DNA from: Palsa-343 sp963831055
Lineage (GTDB): Bacteria > Acidobacteriota > Terriglobia > Terriglobales > Acidobacteriaceae
DNA length: 64,000 nt
Direction of reading: 5' to 3'
NCBI GenBank assembly: GCA_963831055.1
Contig: CAWHOU010000043.1
Coordinates: 11,543 to 75,542 of the forward strand
This document shows, piece by piece, positions 1 through 7,618 of this stretch. The notes under the pieces are model-generated. The model saw only the letters and a program-made list of their open reading frames with translations, did no database searches and had not been told where the DNA came from. Made by a program: the position numbers and the translations under genes. The first letter of the stretch is position 1. Each line of letters starts with the position of its first letter.

Positions 1-193
1 GTGAACTCGAAACCGGTTCCCGTCTTGACGTTGGCCCGGTTTGCAGCCGGAGCAGCTCTACGAATCCCGCGACCTGGCGCTCACCACCGATTTCCGCGAC
101 GTCCTGGGCGAACTGGTGGCGCGCCACATGGGCAACCCGACTTTGACAGACGTGTTCCCAGCTTATACGCCTGAATTCCTGGGTCTTGTATGA
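1..193 (+). pseudogene. C-terminal end of a DUF1501 family protein, frameshifted
   Basis: The last 50 or so codons, ending in TGA at 191-193, read WPGLQPEQLYESRDL, then TTDFRDVLGELVARHMG and a PEFLGLV tail. This matches the C-terminus of DUF1501 proteins, secreted sulfatase-like proteins common in Acidobacteriota and Planctomycetota. The same frame has a stop at 26-28. The residues expected just before WPGL instead appear in frame 1 (SKPVPV), so a base or two is missing near position 26. The start lies outside the window. This is either a decayed gene or a sequence error. Confidence 0.6.
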
Positions 194-247
194 CGGGTGT
201 GTGCGCTTTGGCACACAGAAATGCGCTCCCGCCGTGTAAATCTCTTG

Positions 248-549
248 TTACAACGGCGAGAGTCCCCTATAATGGTGTCCGAGAGTCTCAACGCCGAGCG
301 GGGTTTCTTGCGGCACCAGCGCGATGACATTCGCGACATCGCTGCTAAGCCGTTCTTTGTCCGCACTCGGATCGAATGCTTCCAGGATTTGGTCTGCTCT
401 CCTTTGACGAAGTTCTTCAAAGTAGCCTTTGGCGTTATGGATCGCATCGGGTGCGATCCTGTCGATAAGCCATCCAGCCTTGAATCCAGCAAAGCCAAAA
501 GCAGAGCTATGGACACGAGGACTAAAGCAAACTTCCCAAGGCGCGTCAC
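248..549 (-). pseudogene. Frameshifted single-pass membrane protein, unknown family
   Basis: A GTG at 547-549 opens a frame reading MTRLGKFALVLVSIALLLAL, a clear membrane-anchor segment. The likely continuation, AGFKAGWLIDRIAPDAIHN and then the charged helix KGYFEELRQRRADQILEAFD, lies in another frame that ends at 248. Neither frame alone gives a balanced protein, so I read one gene with a frameshift near 480-500. A TATAAT box on the minus strand (583-588) sits about 33 bases upstream of the GTG, which supports a real start here. I do not recognise the family. An ATG at 562 in the second frame is an alternative start. Confidence 0.4.
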
Positions 550-582
550 GTGCGGTCTCCATGCTCGCTCAGTTTCGGCTTG

Positions 583-588
583 ATTATA
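583..588 (-). promoter_or_regulatory. Predicted -10 box for the frameshifted membrane gene
   Basis: The minus strand reads TATAAT here, a perfect -10 consensus. The hexamer 17 bases further upstream (GGTTGC) is a poor -35. It points towards the GTG at 549. Confidence 0.35.
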
Positions 589-654
589 CGAGCGGACCCA
601 AGGCGGCAACCGGAAAGCTGGCAAATCATCGTTGTCCCTGGCGAGTCTGTACAC

Positions 655-1029
655 CCCGCTAACTTACTAGTTAGCATGCACGGCTTACCCCCACCACCGT
701 CCCCTTCGAATCAACAACTTACCGGGGGGCTGACCCCCAATTAGGAACGACTCGGGGTGTCCATTCTGATCGGGTCCGGTCTTGGCCCGACCCTCCCAAC
801 TCCAACCTCTAAACTCCAAACTCTAAACTCTCACTCCCGCCCCAATCTCGAAAAATTGTCAAGCTTTTGTGGAAAAGTCCAAAGTTGAGCCGTTTTGCGG
901 GCGTGAGCCCGCAGGCGAAATCCTGAGCGTAGCGAAGGATCCCGGGTTTTTCCACGAAACTGTCAAGAGGGGAGCCCGAAATCCAAAGTAATGACGATTG
1001 ACTTAGCGCCACTTACAAGCCAAACCCAC
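655..1029. other. Intergenic region with repeat material, no gene
   Basis: I see no coding sequence here. Positions 796-835 are a low-complexity run built from the words CTCCAA, CTCTAAACT and CCAAACTC. Positions 853-975 hold an inverted-repeat element, listed separately. The rest is featureless GC-rich sequence. Confidence 0.6.
853..975. repeat. Inverted-repeat intergenic element with GTGGAAAA arms
   Basis: GTGGAAAA at 869-876 is mirrored by TTTTCCAC at 948-955. Each arm is bordered on its outer side by a TTGTCAAG or CTGTCAAG word. Between them lie a hairpin (GCGGGC, loop GTGA, GCCCGC at 898-913) and a second small stem around ATCCTGAGCG and CGAAGGAT. There is no open reading frame inside. 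It resembles a small non-autonomous repeat, and the same GTGGAAA/TTGACA word pair recurs at 17334, 22397 and 56504. Confidence 0.45.
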
Positions 1030-1135
1030 AAAACAAAGTTGGCAGATTTATTCTCCCCACATGATATTCTGAACTTAGAGTAGAAAAAGAAATAAAGCTC
1101 CGCCCTCACCGGCGGGGCTTTTGCTTTTGGAGAGT
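1030..1135 (+). promoter_or_regulatory. Promoter plus leader hairpin, copy 1
   Basis: The segment contains TTGGCAG, then CCACATGATATTCTGAACTTA, which offers GATATT or TATTCT as a -10 at 18-20 bases from TTGGCA. It is followed by an A-rich stretch and a stem of AAGCTCCGCC with GGCGGGGCTT, then TTTGCTTTT, ending just before the start of the next gene. A clearly homologous segment with a hairpin of the same layout but different stem sequence exists on the other strand at 17185-17300. The hairpin plus T-rich tail between promoter and start codon suggests attenuation or RNA stabilisation. That role is an inference. Confidence 0.5.
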
Positions 1136-1139
1136 AAAC

Positions 1140-1844
1140 ATGCAGCAGGATGAGAGCCAGCAGGCCAATTTCGAGGACGACCAAACCAGCAACGGCGGCG
1201 CCGCGCCCGAACACCGGCGCTGCCAATACATCAAAGCCGACGGCAAAGGTTGCCGGGACTGGGCCGTTCGCGGCCAGAACCTTTGTTACCGGCACGGCGT
1301 CTTCCTGCGGCGCGGGCGGGGAATCGATGTGCCCCTGCTCGAAGACGAGGCCTCCATCGTGCTGGTGCTGTCGGAAACGCTGCGCGCCGTGGCCCAGGGG
1401 ACCATTGCGCTGAAGAGCGGAAGCCTCCTGCTGGAAGGCTGCCGCCTCGCCCAAACCATGCACATGGAAAAGCAGAAGGCAGCCAACGCCGAACGCAGAC
1501 GGACGCGAGCGGAGGTGCGCGAAGCTGGGAGCAAGGAGCCGGAAGCAGGCAGCCGGAAGCAGGAAGCTGAAAGCCCGGAACCGAATCAGGAGCGGAGCGC
1601 CCCGTCTTCTGGGCTCTGTGCTCTGCGCCCTGAGCCCTGTTCTGAGCCCTGTTCTGAGCCCTGTTCTGAACCCTGTTCTAACCCCTGCGCTCTGAGATCT
1701 GAGTCCGGTGCGCTGAGCCCTGAGCCCTGTGGGGACCGGTTCAGCCCGCGCTGCCAGGAGACCCGAGAAGTGTTCCTCGCCGCACAGGCTGAGCCGTTGG
1801 ATGAACGGATGGAGGAGGAAAGCCTGGCAGCTGCAGTGAGTTGA
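1140..1844 (+). CDS. Cys/His-motif protein with a repeat-built C-terminal half
   Basis: The 234-residue protein has one recognisable motif at about residues 23-50: RRCQYIKADGKGC, then CRDWAVRGQNLCYRHG. This is a spaced C-C-C-H set like the GxxCxxxAvkGxxxCxxHG metal-binding motif of small phage and mobile-element proteins. Residues 50-115 are a plain helical region. From about residue 125 the protein is low-complexity: EAGSKEP-like words, then PEPCSEPCSEPCSEPC encoded by a 12-base tandem repeat at 1631-1678. The same kinds of words occur in intergenic arrays elsewhere in this window, so the C-terminal half may be captured repeat DNA. It starts ATG at 1140, five bases after the leader element. 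Function unknown. Confidence 0.65.
   Translation: MQQDESQQANFEDDQTSNGGAAPEHRRCQYIKADGKGCRDWAVRGQNLCYRHGVFLRRGRGIDVPLLEDEASIVLVLSETLRAVAQGTIALKSGSLLLEGCRLAQTMHMEKQKAANAERRRTRAEVREAGSKEPEAGSRKQEAESPEPNQERSAPSSGLCALRPEPCSEPCSEPCSEPCSNPCALRSESGALSPEPCGDRFSPRCQETREVFLAAQAEPLDERMEEESLAAAVS
1606..1733 (+). repeat. Keyword tandem repeat inside the coding sequence
   Basis: The 12-base unit TGAGCCCTGTTC is repeated four times at 1631-1678, with one variant. It is surrounded by looser copies of GAGCCCTG and GCTCTG up to 1733. It encodes alternating Glu-Pro-Cys and Ser. Confidence 0.8.
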
Positions 1845-2024
1845 TGCGCGCCTGAGATGGCTCAACAGATGACAACAAATCTCAGGCCTCGTGGGGGTGA
1901 TGCCGGAATTTCCCGCGCCCTCGCAGCTATTGCGCAGATCCCATCCCCCTGAGACGTGACCTGTATCACTGATTGCAGCCATCTCCGGCTCGATACTTGT
2001 AGACCGTACCAGGGAGGTCTGTCC

Positions 2025-2426
2025 TTGAATCGTTTCTCTGCGCGCATGTTCGGTCTCACCCTGTCCGGCTTTTTCGCTTTGGCCATTGCCGTCCAACCTG
2101 CCATGGCACAGCAGGATCAAGCCACTCATATATTCCATCGGCTCATTCCAGCCGGGGATACCTGTGCCACCTGCCACAAGGCGATTTATGACCAATGGAA
2201 GGCCAGCCCGCATGCGGCCAACAGTGTCGAATGCACCGTGTGCCATGGCGAGACAACAGCACCGGACTTCGCGGGCACACCGGGGTTAAGCACATGCGAC
2301 ACCTGTCACGCCGATCAGGTAGCGCAACTCAAGTCCGATCCATTCATGAAAGGCAAGACGTGTGTGAGCTGTCATCAGGCACACGTATTCGCCGAGCACA
2401 AGAAGGCCAACCCGGCAGGCCACTAA
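2025..2426 (+). CDS. Secreted tetraheme c-type cytochrome
   Basis: Four CxxCH haem-binding motifs are present: CATCH, CTVCH, CDTCH and CVSCH, spread over about 75 residues. The N-terminus (RFSARMFGLTLSGFFALAIA, ending QPAMAQQ) is a signal peptide with an AMA cleavage box, so the protein acts in the periplasm. I chose TTG at 2025 because AGGGAGG at 2011-2017 is well spaced from it and the signal peptide begins there. ATG at 2046 is an alternative. The mature part is short and resembles NapC/NrfH or c3-like electron carriers in motif density, but I cannot name a partner. No reductase gene is adjacent, so its redox chain is unknown. Confidence 0.85.
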   Translation: MNRFSARMFGLTLSGFFALAIAVQPAMAQQDQATHIFHRLIPAGDTCATCHKAIYDQWKASPHAANSVECTVCHGETTAPDFAGTPGLSTCDTCHADQVAQLKSDPFMKGKTCVSCHQAHVFAEHKKANPAGH

Positions 2427-2483
2427 TACCAATTTCCCATCGTGGGCGAGCGGTTGCCCTACGGCGCACTCCACGGAAGCCGG

Positions 2484-2723
2484 CTATTCCAGCGGCCTCC
2501 GCCCGTTCCCCCGCCCCGCTCCCCGCTTCGCCTGCCGCCCAAAGAAGATCCCCGCCGCCAAAAACACCGCCGAGATCGCGGCATTCGCCAGCCCCATGCG
2601 CAAATTGCCGTGGCGCATCGCCAACGCCGCGTTCAGAAACCAAACCGCCGCGCCGAGATACCAAATCCAGTTGAAATTCCGGCTCACTGTCTTCTGGGAT
2701 GCGCCACCACGGACGCATGCCAC
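2484..2723 (-). CDS. Small two-helix membrane protein
   Basis: This 79-residue reading frame contains two convincing membrane segments: NWIWYLGAAVWFLNAALAM, then LANAAISAVFLAAGIFFG after a short HGNLRMG turn. It ends in a basic tail (RQAKRGAGRGNGRR). The first 15 residues are less typical and the true start could be further in. It is convergent with the cytochrome gene. I do not recognise the family. Confidence 0.5.
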   Translation of the reverse strand: MACVRGGASQKTVSRNFNWIWYLGAAVWFLNAALAMRHGNLRMGLANAAISAVFLAAGIFFGRQAKRGAGRGNGRRPLE

Positions 2724-2819
2724 CCCTCGCCTTCCATAGTAAAGCGTCAGTTTTTAGAGACACCGCAACCCCTCCCTTTGTTCCAGCCCCCCCCGCACCG
2801 GACTCAGCTCCCCCGGGAT

Positions 2820-2852
2820 TTGTGCTACACTCTCAGTAGTTTTGTAGCACAA
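2820..2852 (+). promoter_or_regulatory. Perfect inverted repeat, likely toxin-antitoxin operator
   Basis: TTGTGCTACA at 2820-2829 and TGTAGCACAA at 2843-2852 are exact reverse complements, separated by 13 bases. The repeat lies directly upstream of the AAGGAGGGG ribosome-binding site of the antitoxin. TACACT (2826-2831), a possible -10 box, overlaps the left arm. This is the expected layout for autoregulation by the antitoxin or the complex. Confidence 0.6.
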
Positions 2853-2861
2853 GGAGGGGTC

Positions 2862-3161
2862 GTGCCCGCTATTGTCCCAAAAGCGAAGCGCCGCGAGATT
2901 CCCCGCGGCATGTCCCGCCGCAAGATCCGCGACATGCATACCATGGCCGCCGAACAGAGCCTGCTCCAGGGCGAAACCGAGGTCGTTCGCGGCCGCATGC
3001 CGAAAACTCTGGTGTCCGCGGCGAAAAAGAACACGGGGATCAAGTCCCAGACCGAGTTGGTCCGGCTCGGCCTCGAAACTCTGGCCAATCAGGACAACTA
3101 CGGCGCCTGGCTCATCAGCCAGAGCGGCACCATCTCCCCGGATATCGATCTTGAGTACTGA
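2862..3161 (+). CDS. Antitoxin of a PIN-domain toxin-antitoxin pair
   Basis: The GTG start at 2862 follows AAGGAGGGG by two bases. The 99-residue product is basic at its N-terminus (PKAKRREIPRGMSRRKIRD). Its C-terminal half resembles a ribbon-helix-helix antitoxin of the VapB kind: MPKTLVSAAKKNTGIKSQTE, then LVRLGLETLANQDN. It should bind and neutralise the PIN nuclease encoded immediately downstream, and probably binds the inverted repeat in front of it. The coding region overlaps the toxin start by 11 bases, implying translational coupling. Confidence 0.7.
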   Translation: MPAIVPKAKRREIPRGMSRRKIRDMHTMAAEQSLLQGETEVVRGRMPKTLVSAAKKNTGIKSQTELVRLGLETLANQDNYGAWLISQSGTISPDIDLEY

Positions 3162-3702
3162 CCTCTCTGCGTCGTTGGCTCGATGGAACCGCAGTTCTCC
3201 AGCGAGACGAAGAGACGATCGGCCTCTCTTTTTCGACGGCAGCCTCTTGCCGGAATCCGTCCTGTTCGATACCACGCTTTACATCGACGTCCTGCATGAC
3301 AAACTTCGACCGGAGCTGAAAAGGGAAATTGCGCGGGTTAAGCCCTGGCATTCTTCGGTCGTCGAATCGGAATTGGTTTACCTGTGCGGACGCCTCGATC
3401 CCGCCCATCCCGGAACGGCTGAGGTTGTTCGTCGGATCACCGGGGTGGTCGAACATTGGCCCCCCAACCGCATCCTCAATCCCGACCGCGCAATCTGGCG
3501 CGAAGCCGCCATCCTCACCGGCATCCTGACCCGTCTGCAACATGCCGCGGCCGACGACCGTGGCCGCACCATGAACGACGCGCTGATCTTCCTCTGCGCC
3601 GTGCAACGCGGGTGCGTGGTCCTCAGCCGCAACGTCCGCGACTTCGACCTCCTGATGCAGCTGGTCCCCGCCGGAAGGGCCGTCTTCTATCGAGTGAATT
3701 AG
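3151..3702 (+). CDS. PIN-domain toxin (VapC-like ribonuclease)
   Basis: The product carries the acidic pattern of PIN nucleases: LFDTTLYID (Asp 40 from the chosen start), VVESELVYL (Glu), MNDALIFLCAV (Asp) and VVLSRNVRDFDLL (last Asp). PIN toxins cut tRNA or other RNA using metal held by these acids. I chose TTG at 3151 because it overlaps the antitoxin stop and gives a sensible leader (STDLSASLARWNRSS). The product is 183 residues, longer than a minimal VapC because of about 35 N-terminal residues before the first catalytic Asp. An internal start nearer LLPESVLFD is possible. Confidence 0.75.
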   Translation: MSTDLSASLARWNRSSPARRRDDRPLFFDGSLLPESVLFDTTLYIDVLHDKLRPELKREIARVKPWHSSVVESELVYLCGRLDPAHPGTAEVVRRITGVVEHWPPNRILNPDRAIWREAAILTGILTRLQHAAADDRGRTMNDALIFLCAVQRGCVVLSRNVRDFDLLMQLVPAGRAVFYRVN

Positions 3703-4091
3703 TCCCGGCATCCCGCTCCCCCTGCTCCACCCTCCCTGTGCTACCATCCCTGTTCCTGTGAACGCGGGGTAAATCCGGACCCAAATTCCCGCGTCGCAGA
3801 CCGTTCTCTGTATGCCGGACGAGGATCGAACCTCCGACCCTGCCGGGCCGCATTCACGGCGTGCCGGTACCCATCCCGCCTCCCGTCAGACGCCACCCAC
3901 GACGCCTCCCGGAAATCCCTGGCTTGCGAATGTGCCTGCGCTGTTCTTTGTGCCAGTCGCCCGGCGCGTTTGTGTCGGCCGTCACCGTCCCCGCCTGCAA
4001 ATTGGTTTCTACTTGCCTGTCTTTGACAGCGCCGTAACCGCGGCCCCGCCTTCGCGTCGCCTCATCCATTCCGTATTTCAAGGAGCAATCG
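3703..4091. other. Intergenic region before the EF-G paralogue
   Basis: I find no open reading frame of coding character. At 3812-3840 the minus strand resembles the 3' end of a tRNA (GGTTCGATCC followed by GTCCGGCA), but no D-arm or anticodon arm accompanies it. CAAGGAGCAATCGATG at 4080-4094 supplies the ribosome-binding site for the next gene. Confidence 0.5.
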
Positions 4092-6248
4092 ATGAAAACC
4101 TACCCGGGAAGTGAGATCCGCAATGTAGCTGTAGTAGGGCATGCGCACAGCGGCAAGACCACGCTCGTCTCCGCTCTGCTGCATGCCGCCAAAATGACCC
4201 CCACCCTCGGCCGTGTCGAAGATGGTTCGGCGGTCACCGCCTACGACGAGGAAGACGTCGCCCGCGGCACCACCATGCAGAACGCCCTCGCCTTTGCCGA
4301 ATGGAACGGCGTCAAGGTCAATTTCATCGACACCCCAGGCTTCCACATGTTCGTGCACGACGCCCGCTGCGCCATGCTTCCCGTCGAAGCCGCCCTCGTC
4401 ACCGTCCACGCCGTCAGCGGCGTCGAGCCCATGACCGAGCGCGTCTGGAAATACGCCGAAGAATTCAATCTGCCCCGCGCCGTCGTTATCAACCAAATGG
4501 ACCACCCCCGCGCCGCCGAATCCGCCGGAGCCACACTCACCGCCCTCAGCGAGCGCTTCGGCCGCCAGTGCATCCCCGTTCAGCTGCCCATCGCCAGCAG
4601 CAAAGGTTTTGAAGGCGTCATCGACCTCGTCACCATGGAAGCCTTTTTCTACACCCCTGGCGGCGACGGCCGTGGCAGAATCGGCGAGATCCCCGAGCCC
4701 CTGAAAGAGCCGGCCCAGCGCGCCCACGAAACCCTGGTCGAACTCGTCGCCGAAGGCAAAGACGAGCTCATGGAGGAGTACTTCCGCGAAGGCACCATCC
4801 CCGAGCAGCACCTCATCAGCGCCCTCCACGAAGCCATCCGCGAAGACCGCATCTTCCCCGTCCTCTATGCCAGCGGCCTGGCTAACGTTGCCACCGATCA
4901 CCTCCTCGACTTTCTGAAGGTCTACGCGCCCGCGCCCATCGAGCGCGAGCCCATCGCCGCCCGCGCCGCCCTCCACGCCGTTGCTGTCACCAATGGCGAA
5001 GCCGCCGTCGCCACCAACGCCGACCAGTCACCCGAAATTGTCATGCGCAAAGTCGACGACAAAGAGCCGCTCTCCCTCTACGTCTTCAAGACCATGACCG
5101 ACCCCTTCGCCGGCCGCATCACCTTCTTCAAAGTCTTCTCCGGCGTCCTCAAAAACGACGCCACCGCCCAGAACTACTCCCGCCGCGCTCCGGAAAAGTT
5201 CTCCCACCTCTCCATCATGCAGGGCCGCACCGCCGTGGCCGTCACTGAACTCCACGCCGGCGATCTCGGCGCCGTCGCCAAGCTCAAAGAGACCCTCACC
5301 GGTGACACCCTCGGCGACAAGAGCCACGAAATCTTCTACGAGCCCGTCACCCTCCCCGAGCCCGCCATGACCTGGGCCATCGAACCCAAGTCCCGCGCCG
5401 ACGAAGACAAGCTCGCCCCCGCCGTCCACAAGCTTATGGAAGAAGATCTGATGCTCCGCTTCTTCCGCGACTCCCAGACCAACGAATTCCTCATCGCCGC
5501 CGCCGGCCAGTCTCACATCGAATCCCTCGTCAACAAGCTCCGCCGCCGCTACCACACCGAGGTCACGCTCAAAGCCCCGCGCGTTCCCTACCGCGAAACC
5601 ATCCGCGGACGCGCCGATGCCCAGGGCCGCCACAAGAAACAAACCGGCGGCCACGGCCAGTACGGCGACTGCAAAATCAAAATGGAGCCACTCCCCCGCG
5701 GCGGCGGCTTCGAGTTCGTCAACGACGTCTTCGGCGGAGCCATCCCCCGCAACTTCATCCCCGCCGTCGAAAAAGGCATTCAGGAGTCAGCCGCGCGCGG
5801 CTACCTCGCCGGCTATCCCGTCGTCGACTTCCGCGTCACCGTCTACGACGGCAGCTACCACGATGTCGACTCCAACGAGCTCTCCTTCAAAATGGCCGGC
5901 CGTATCGCCTTCCGCAAATGCATGGAGCAGGCCAAACCCGCCCTCCTCGAACCCATCATGAGTGTCGAGATCGAGGCTCCCCAGGAGTTCGCCGGCAACC
6001 TCATGGGCGACCTCAACCAGCGCCGCGGCCGCGTCCAGGGCATGGATGGCCACGGAGCCAATACCATCATCCGCGCCGAAGTCCCCATGGCCGAGATGCT
6101 CACCTACGGCCAAACCCTCACCGCCATGACCCAGGGCCGAGGCAGCTTCCACATGGAGATGAACCACTACGACATCGTCCCCCAACTCATCGCCGACAAA
6201 ATCGTAGCCAACGCAAAGAAGCCAACCGGAGAAGAAGACGAAGAGTAA
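4092..6248 (+). CDS. fusA2: Elongation factor G paralogue (EF-G2-like GTPase)
   Basis: The 718-residue protein follows EF-G order: GTPase domain with G1 GHAHSGKT (residues 16-23), G2 around RGTTM (59-63), G3 DTPG (80-83) and a G4 variant NQMD (134-137) in place of the usual NKxD. Domains II to V follow, including HKKQTGGHGQYGDCKI and a C-terminal GRGSFHMEMNHYD. EF-G promotes ribosomal translocation; second copies are often specialised. It stands alone, not beside rpsL, rpsG and tuf, which fits an accessory paralogue. The sequence AAGGAGCAATCG places a good ribosome-binding site before the ATG. The G4 change may alter guanine selectivity, which is inference. Confidence 0.85.
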   Translation: MKTYPGSEIRNVAVVGHAHSGKTTLVSALLHAAKMTPTLGRVEDGSAVTAYDEEDVARGTTMQNALAFAEWNGVKVNFIDTPGFHMFVHDARCAMLPVEAALVTVHAVSGVEPMTERVWKYAEEFNLPRAVVINQMDHPRAAESAGATLTALSERFGRQCIPVQLPIASSKGFEGVIDLVTMEAFFYTPGGDGRGRIGEIPEPLKEPAQRAHETLVELVAEGKDELMEEYFREGTIPEQHLISALHEAIREDRIFPVLYASGLANVATDHLLDFLKVYAPAPIEREPIAARAALHAVAVTNGEAAVATNADQSPEIVMRKVDDKEPLSLYVFKTMTDPFAGRITFFKVFSGVLKNDATAQNYSRRAPEKFSHLSIMQGRTAVAVTELHAGDLGAVAKLKETLTGDTLGDKSHEIFYEPVTLPEPAMTWAIEPKSRADEDKLAPAVHKLMEEDLMLRFFRDSQTNEFLIAAAGQSHIESLVNKLRRRYHTEVTLKAPRVPYRETIRGRADAQGRHKKQTGGHGQYGDCKIKMEPLPRGGGFEFVNDVFGGAIPRNFIPAVEKGIQESAARGYLAGYPVVDFRVTVYDGSYHDVDSNELSFKMAGRIAFRKCMEQAKPALLEPIMSVEIEAPQEFAGNLMGDLNQRRGRVQGMDGHGANTIIRAEVPMAEMLTYGQTLTAMTQGRGSFHMEMNHYDIVPQLIADKIVANAKKPTGEEDEE

Positions 6249-6282
6249 CGCAGAGCGCGCGAGCTGCTTCAGCTTGCCTGAT

Positions 6283-6302
6283 GTGTACACGTGCGCGTAC
6301 AC
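6283..6302 (+). promoter_or_regulatory. Palindromic operator before the second toxin-antitoxin pair
   Basis: The 20-base site reads GTGTACACGT at 6283-6292 and GCGCGTACAC at 6293-6302. The arms pair at eight of ten positions, with the outer six perfect. It sits about 20 bases before the antitoxin ATG, where an autoregulatory operator would be expected. Confidence 0.55.
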
Positions 6303-6322
6303 TTGACCCGAGGTTGCCCTCT

Positions 6323-6601
6323 ATGCCAGCGATCCGAGTCGGCGTGCGTGAATTCCGCGAACGCATTGCCAGCTTTCTTGAATCCGATACTCCAGTTGCA
6401 GTCACGCGCCGCGGTGAGACTCTTGGGATTTACGTCCCTGCTCGTCGCCCGCGCGAGGATACAGCCAGCATCTCCGAGCTTCGAGCAGCGGCCGACCGTC
6501 TGGCCGAAGCGCTCGCCGACGTCGACGAAGAAGAATTTGTTTCTGAATTCAAAGCATTGCGCCGTTCACGCGCCAGAGAAGCCTCTACGCGGTCGAAATG
6601 A
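6323..6601 (+). CDS. Phd/YefM-type antitoxin
   Basis: The 92-residue protein begins MPAIRVGVREFRERIASFLE and continues TPVAVTRRGETLGIYVPARR. This is the Phd/YefM pattern, in which a small N-terminal DNA-binding fold precedes a disordered toxin-binding tail. The acidic C-terminal region (ADVDEEEFVSEF) is the likely toxin-wrapping segment. Its stop overlaps the toxin start in an ATGA at 6598-6601. I chose ATG 6323 because the fold begins there and the palindrome lies just upstream. Confidence 0.8.
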   Translation: MPAIRVGVREFRERIASFLESDTPVAVTRRGETLGIYVPARRPREDTASISELRAAADRLAEALADVDEEEFVSEFKALRRSRAREASTRSK

Positions 6602-7041
6602 TCGTCATCGATGCGAATATCATCATCCGTGCTGTCCTCGGTCGCCGGGTCAGAGAGCTCATCGAATCCTACGCTGCACGGGGAGTTCGATTTTTCGCTC
6701 CATCCAATGCCTTTGAAGATGCGGCGCGTTACCTGCCTTTGCTGCTTGCAAGACGCAACAGCTCTGAATCAGAGGTGTCACCTTCTCTCGAATATCTGCG
6801 CACGAGAATCGAGCAGATTGACTCGGAGACCTATAGCGACTTCGAAGATGAGGCCCGGGTGCGCCTGCGCGGACGCGACGAAGACGACTGGCCCGTCCTG
6901 GCAGTTTCGCTCGCGCTGGATTGTCCGGTGTGGTCGGAAGACGCCGATTTCTTCGGGACTGGAGTCGCCGTCTGGACAACCAACCGGGTCGAGATCTTTC
7001 TGAAGGCTTGCGCGACCGAGATCTCTTCTGACCGAGACTGA
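6598..7041 (+). CDS. PIN-domain toxin
   Basis: The 147-residue product has a standard PIN core: MIVIDANIIIRAVLG with the first catalytic Asp at residue 5, a Glu in APSNAFEDAARYL, the third acid in RDEDDWPVLAVSLAL, and WSEDADFFGTGVAVWTT with the terminal Asp. The order and spacing suit a PIN ribonuclease of the PIN_3 kind. Translation is coupled to the antitoxin by an overlapping ATGA. All key acids are present, so it should be active. Confidence 0.85.
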   Translation: MIVIDANIIIRAVLGRRVRELIESYAARGVRFFAPSNAFEDAARYLPLLLARRNSSESEVSPSLEYLRTRIEQIDSETYSDFEDEARVRLRGRDEDDWPVLAVSLALDCPVWSEDADFFGTGVAVWTTNRVEIFLKACATEISSDRD

Positions 7042-7129
7042 ACTTAGCGGAGAGATAATGAAGTAACAGCAACAATGACGGTGATGCTAAACAAAGAAAG
7101 CGGGGGTCTATGGCCTTTTCATTTGCTGA

Positions 7130-7417
7130 TTGGGGGTTCTGGAGATTGGCCGTTATTTGTTTCTTTTTAGAGTCCCTCCACTTGATTTTAGAGAGCCACT
7201 GGCCAGGAATCCAAGGTTCCCGACTTGGCCCGAGGCCAACGCAGCAAAATATTTCATGCTGCTGGAATTCGTGGCGCTCATAGTGGCCATTGGGGCGGCG
7301 CTCGGATCACTCTCGATGATGGCGAAGGCCGTCCCTCGTCCGACGAGTCAAATGGCCGCAATCGTTCTTACGGCCATAGGCCTGCTGGGGATGTTCTTTT
7401 TCGTATGGCAGAGATGA
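7130..7417 (+). CDS. Putative small membrane protein
   Basis: The last 55 residues contain two membrane segments: YFMLLEFVALIVAIGAALG, and AAIVLTAIGLLGMFFFVW, joined by a basic loop (MMAKAVPRPTSQ). The first 40 residues look unlike a signal or anchor. Another frame starting at ATG 7110 (MAFSFADWGFWRLAVICFF) looks hydrophobic too, so a frameshift near 7200 or a shorter start at ATG 7257 is possible. No family is recognised. Confidence 0.4.
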   Translation: MGVLEIGRYLFLFRVPPLDFREPLARNPRFPTWPEANAAKYFMLLEFVALIVAIGAALGSLSMMAKAVPRPTSQMAAIVLTAIGLLGMFFFVWQR

Positions 7418-7618
7418 TGATCGTTCATCTGACCCTACTCCCGGCAAACCCTAAATCAAAACCCTTCGACGGCAAGGTCCGCCGTTAACCCACTCGTTAT
7501 TACCCCGCGAACTTCCCATCCCAAAAGTGTGATTGATCCCCCTGATACAAGGCGACTAACGTCATCTCCGGTTCGGGGACTCAACCCCACCCCGACTGCA
7601 ATCACAGACCACAAATCG

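Noticed and set aside
963..2246. 427-residue open frame on the minus strand.
   Set aside because: It lies opposite the Cys/His-motif gene and the cytochrome gene, and its Arg-Thr-Gly repeats are the complement of the 12-base tandem array. It is a shadow frame.
3812..3840. tRNA 3' end-like sequence on the minus strand (GGTTCGATCC then GTCCGGCA).
   Set aside because: The T-stem does not pair correctly and no D-arm, anticodon arm or 5' acceptor strand is found nearby. It may be a tRNA fossil or attachment-site remnant, but I cannot call a gene.
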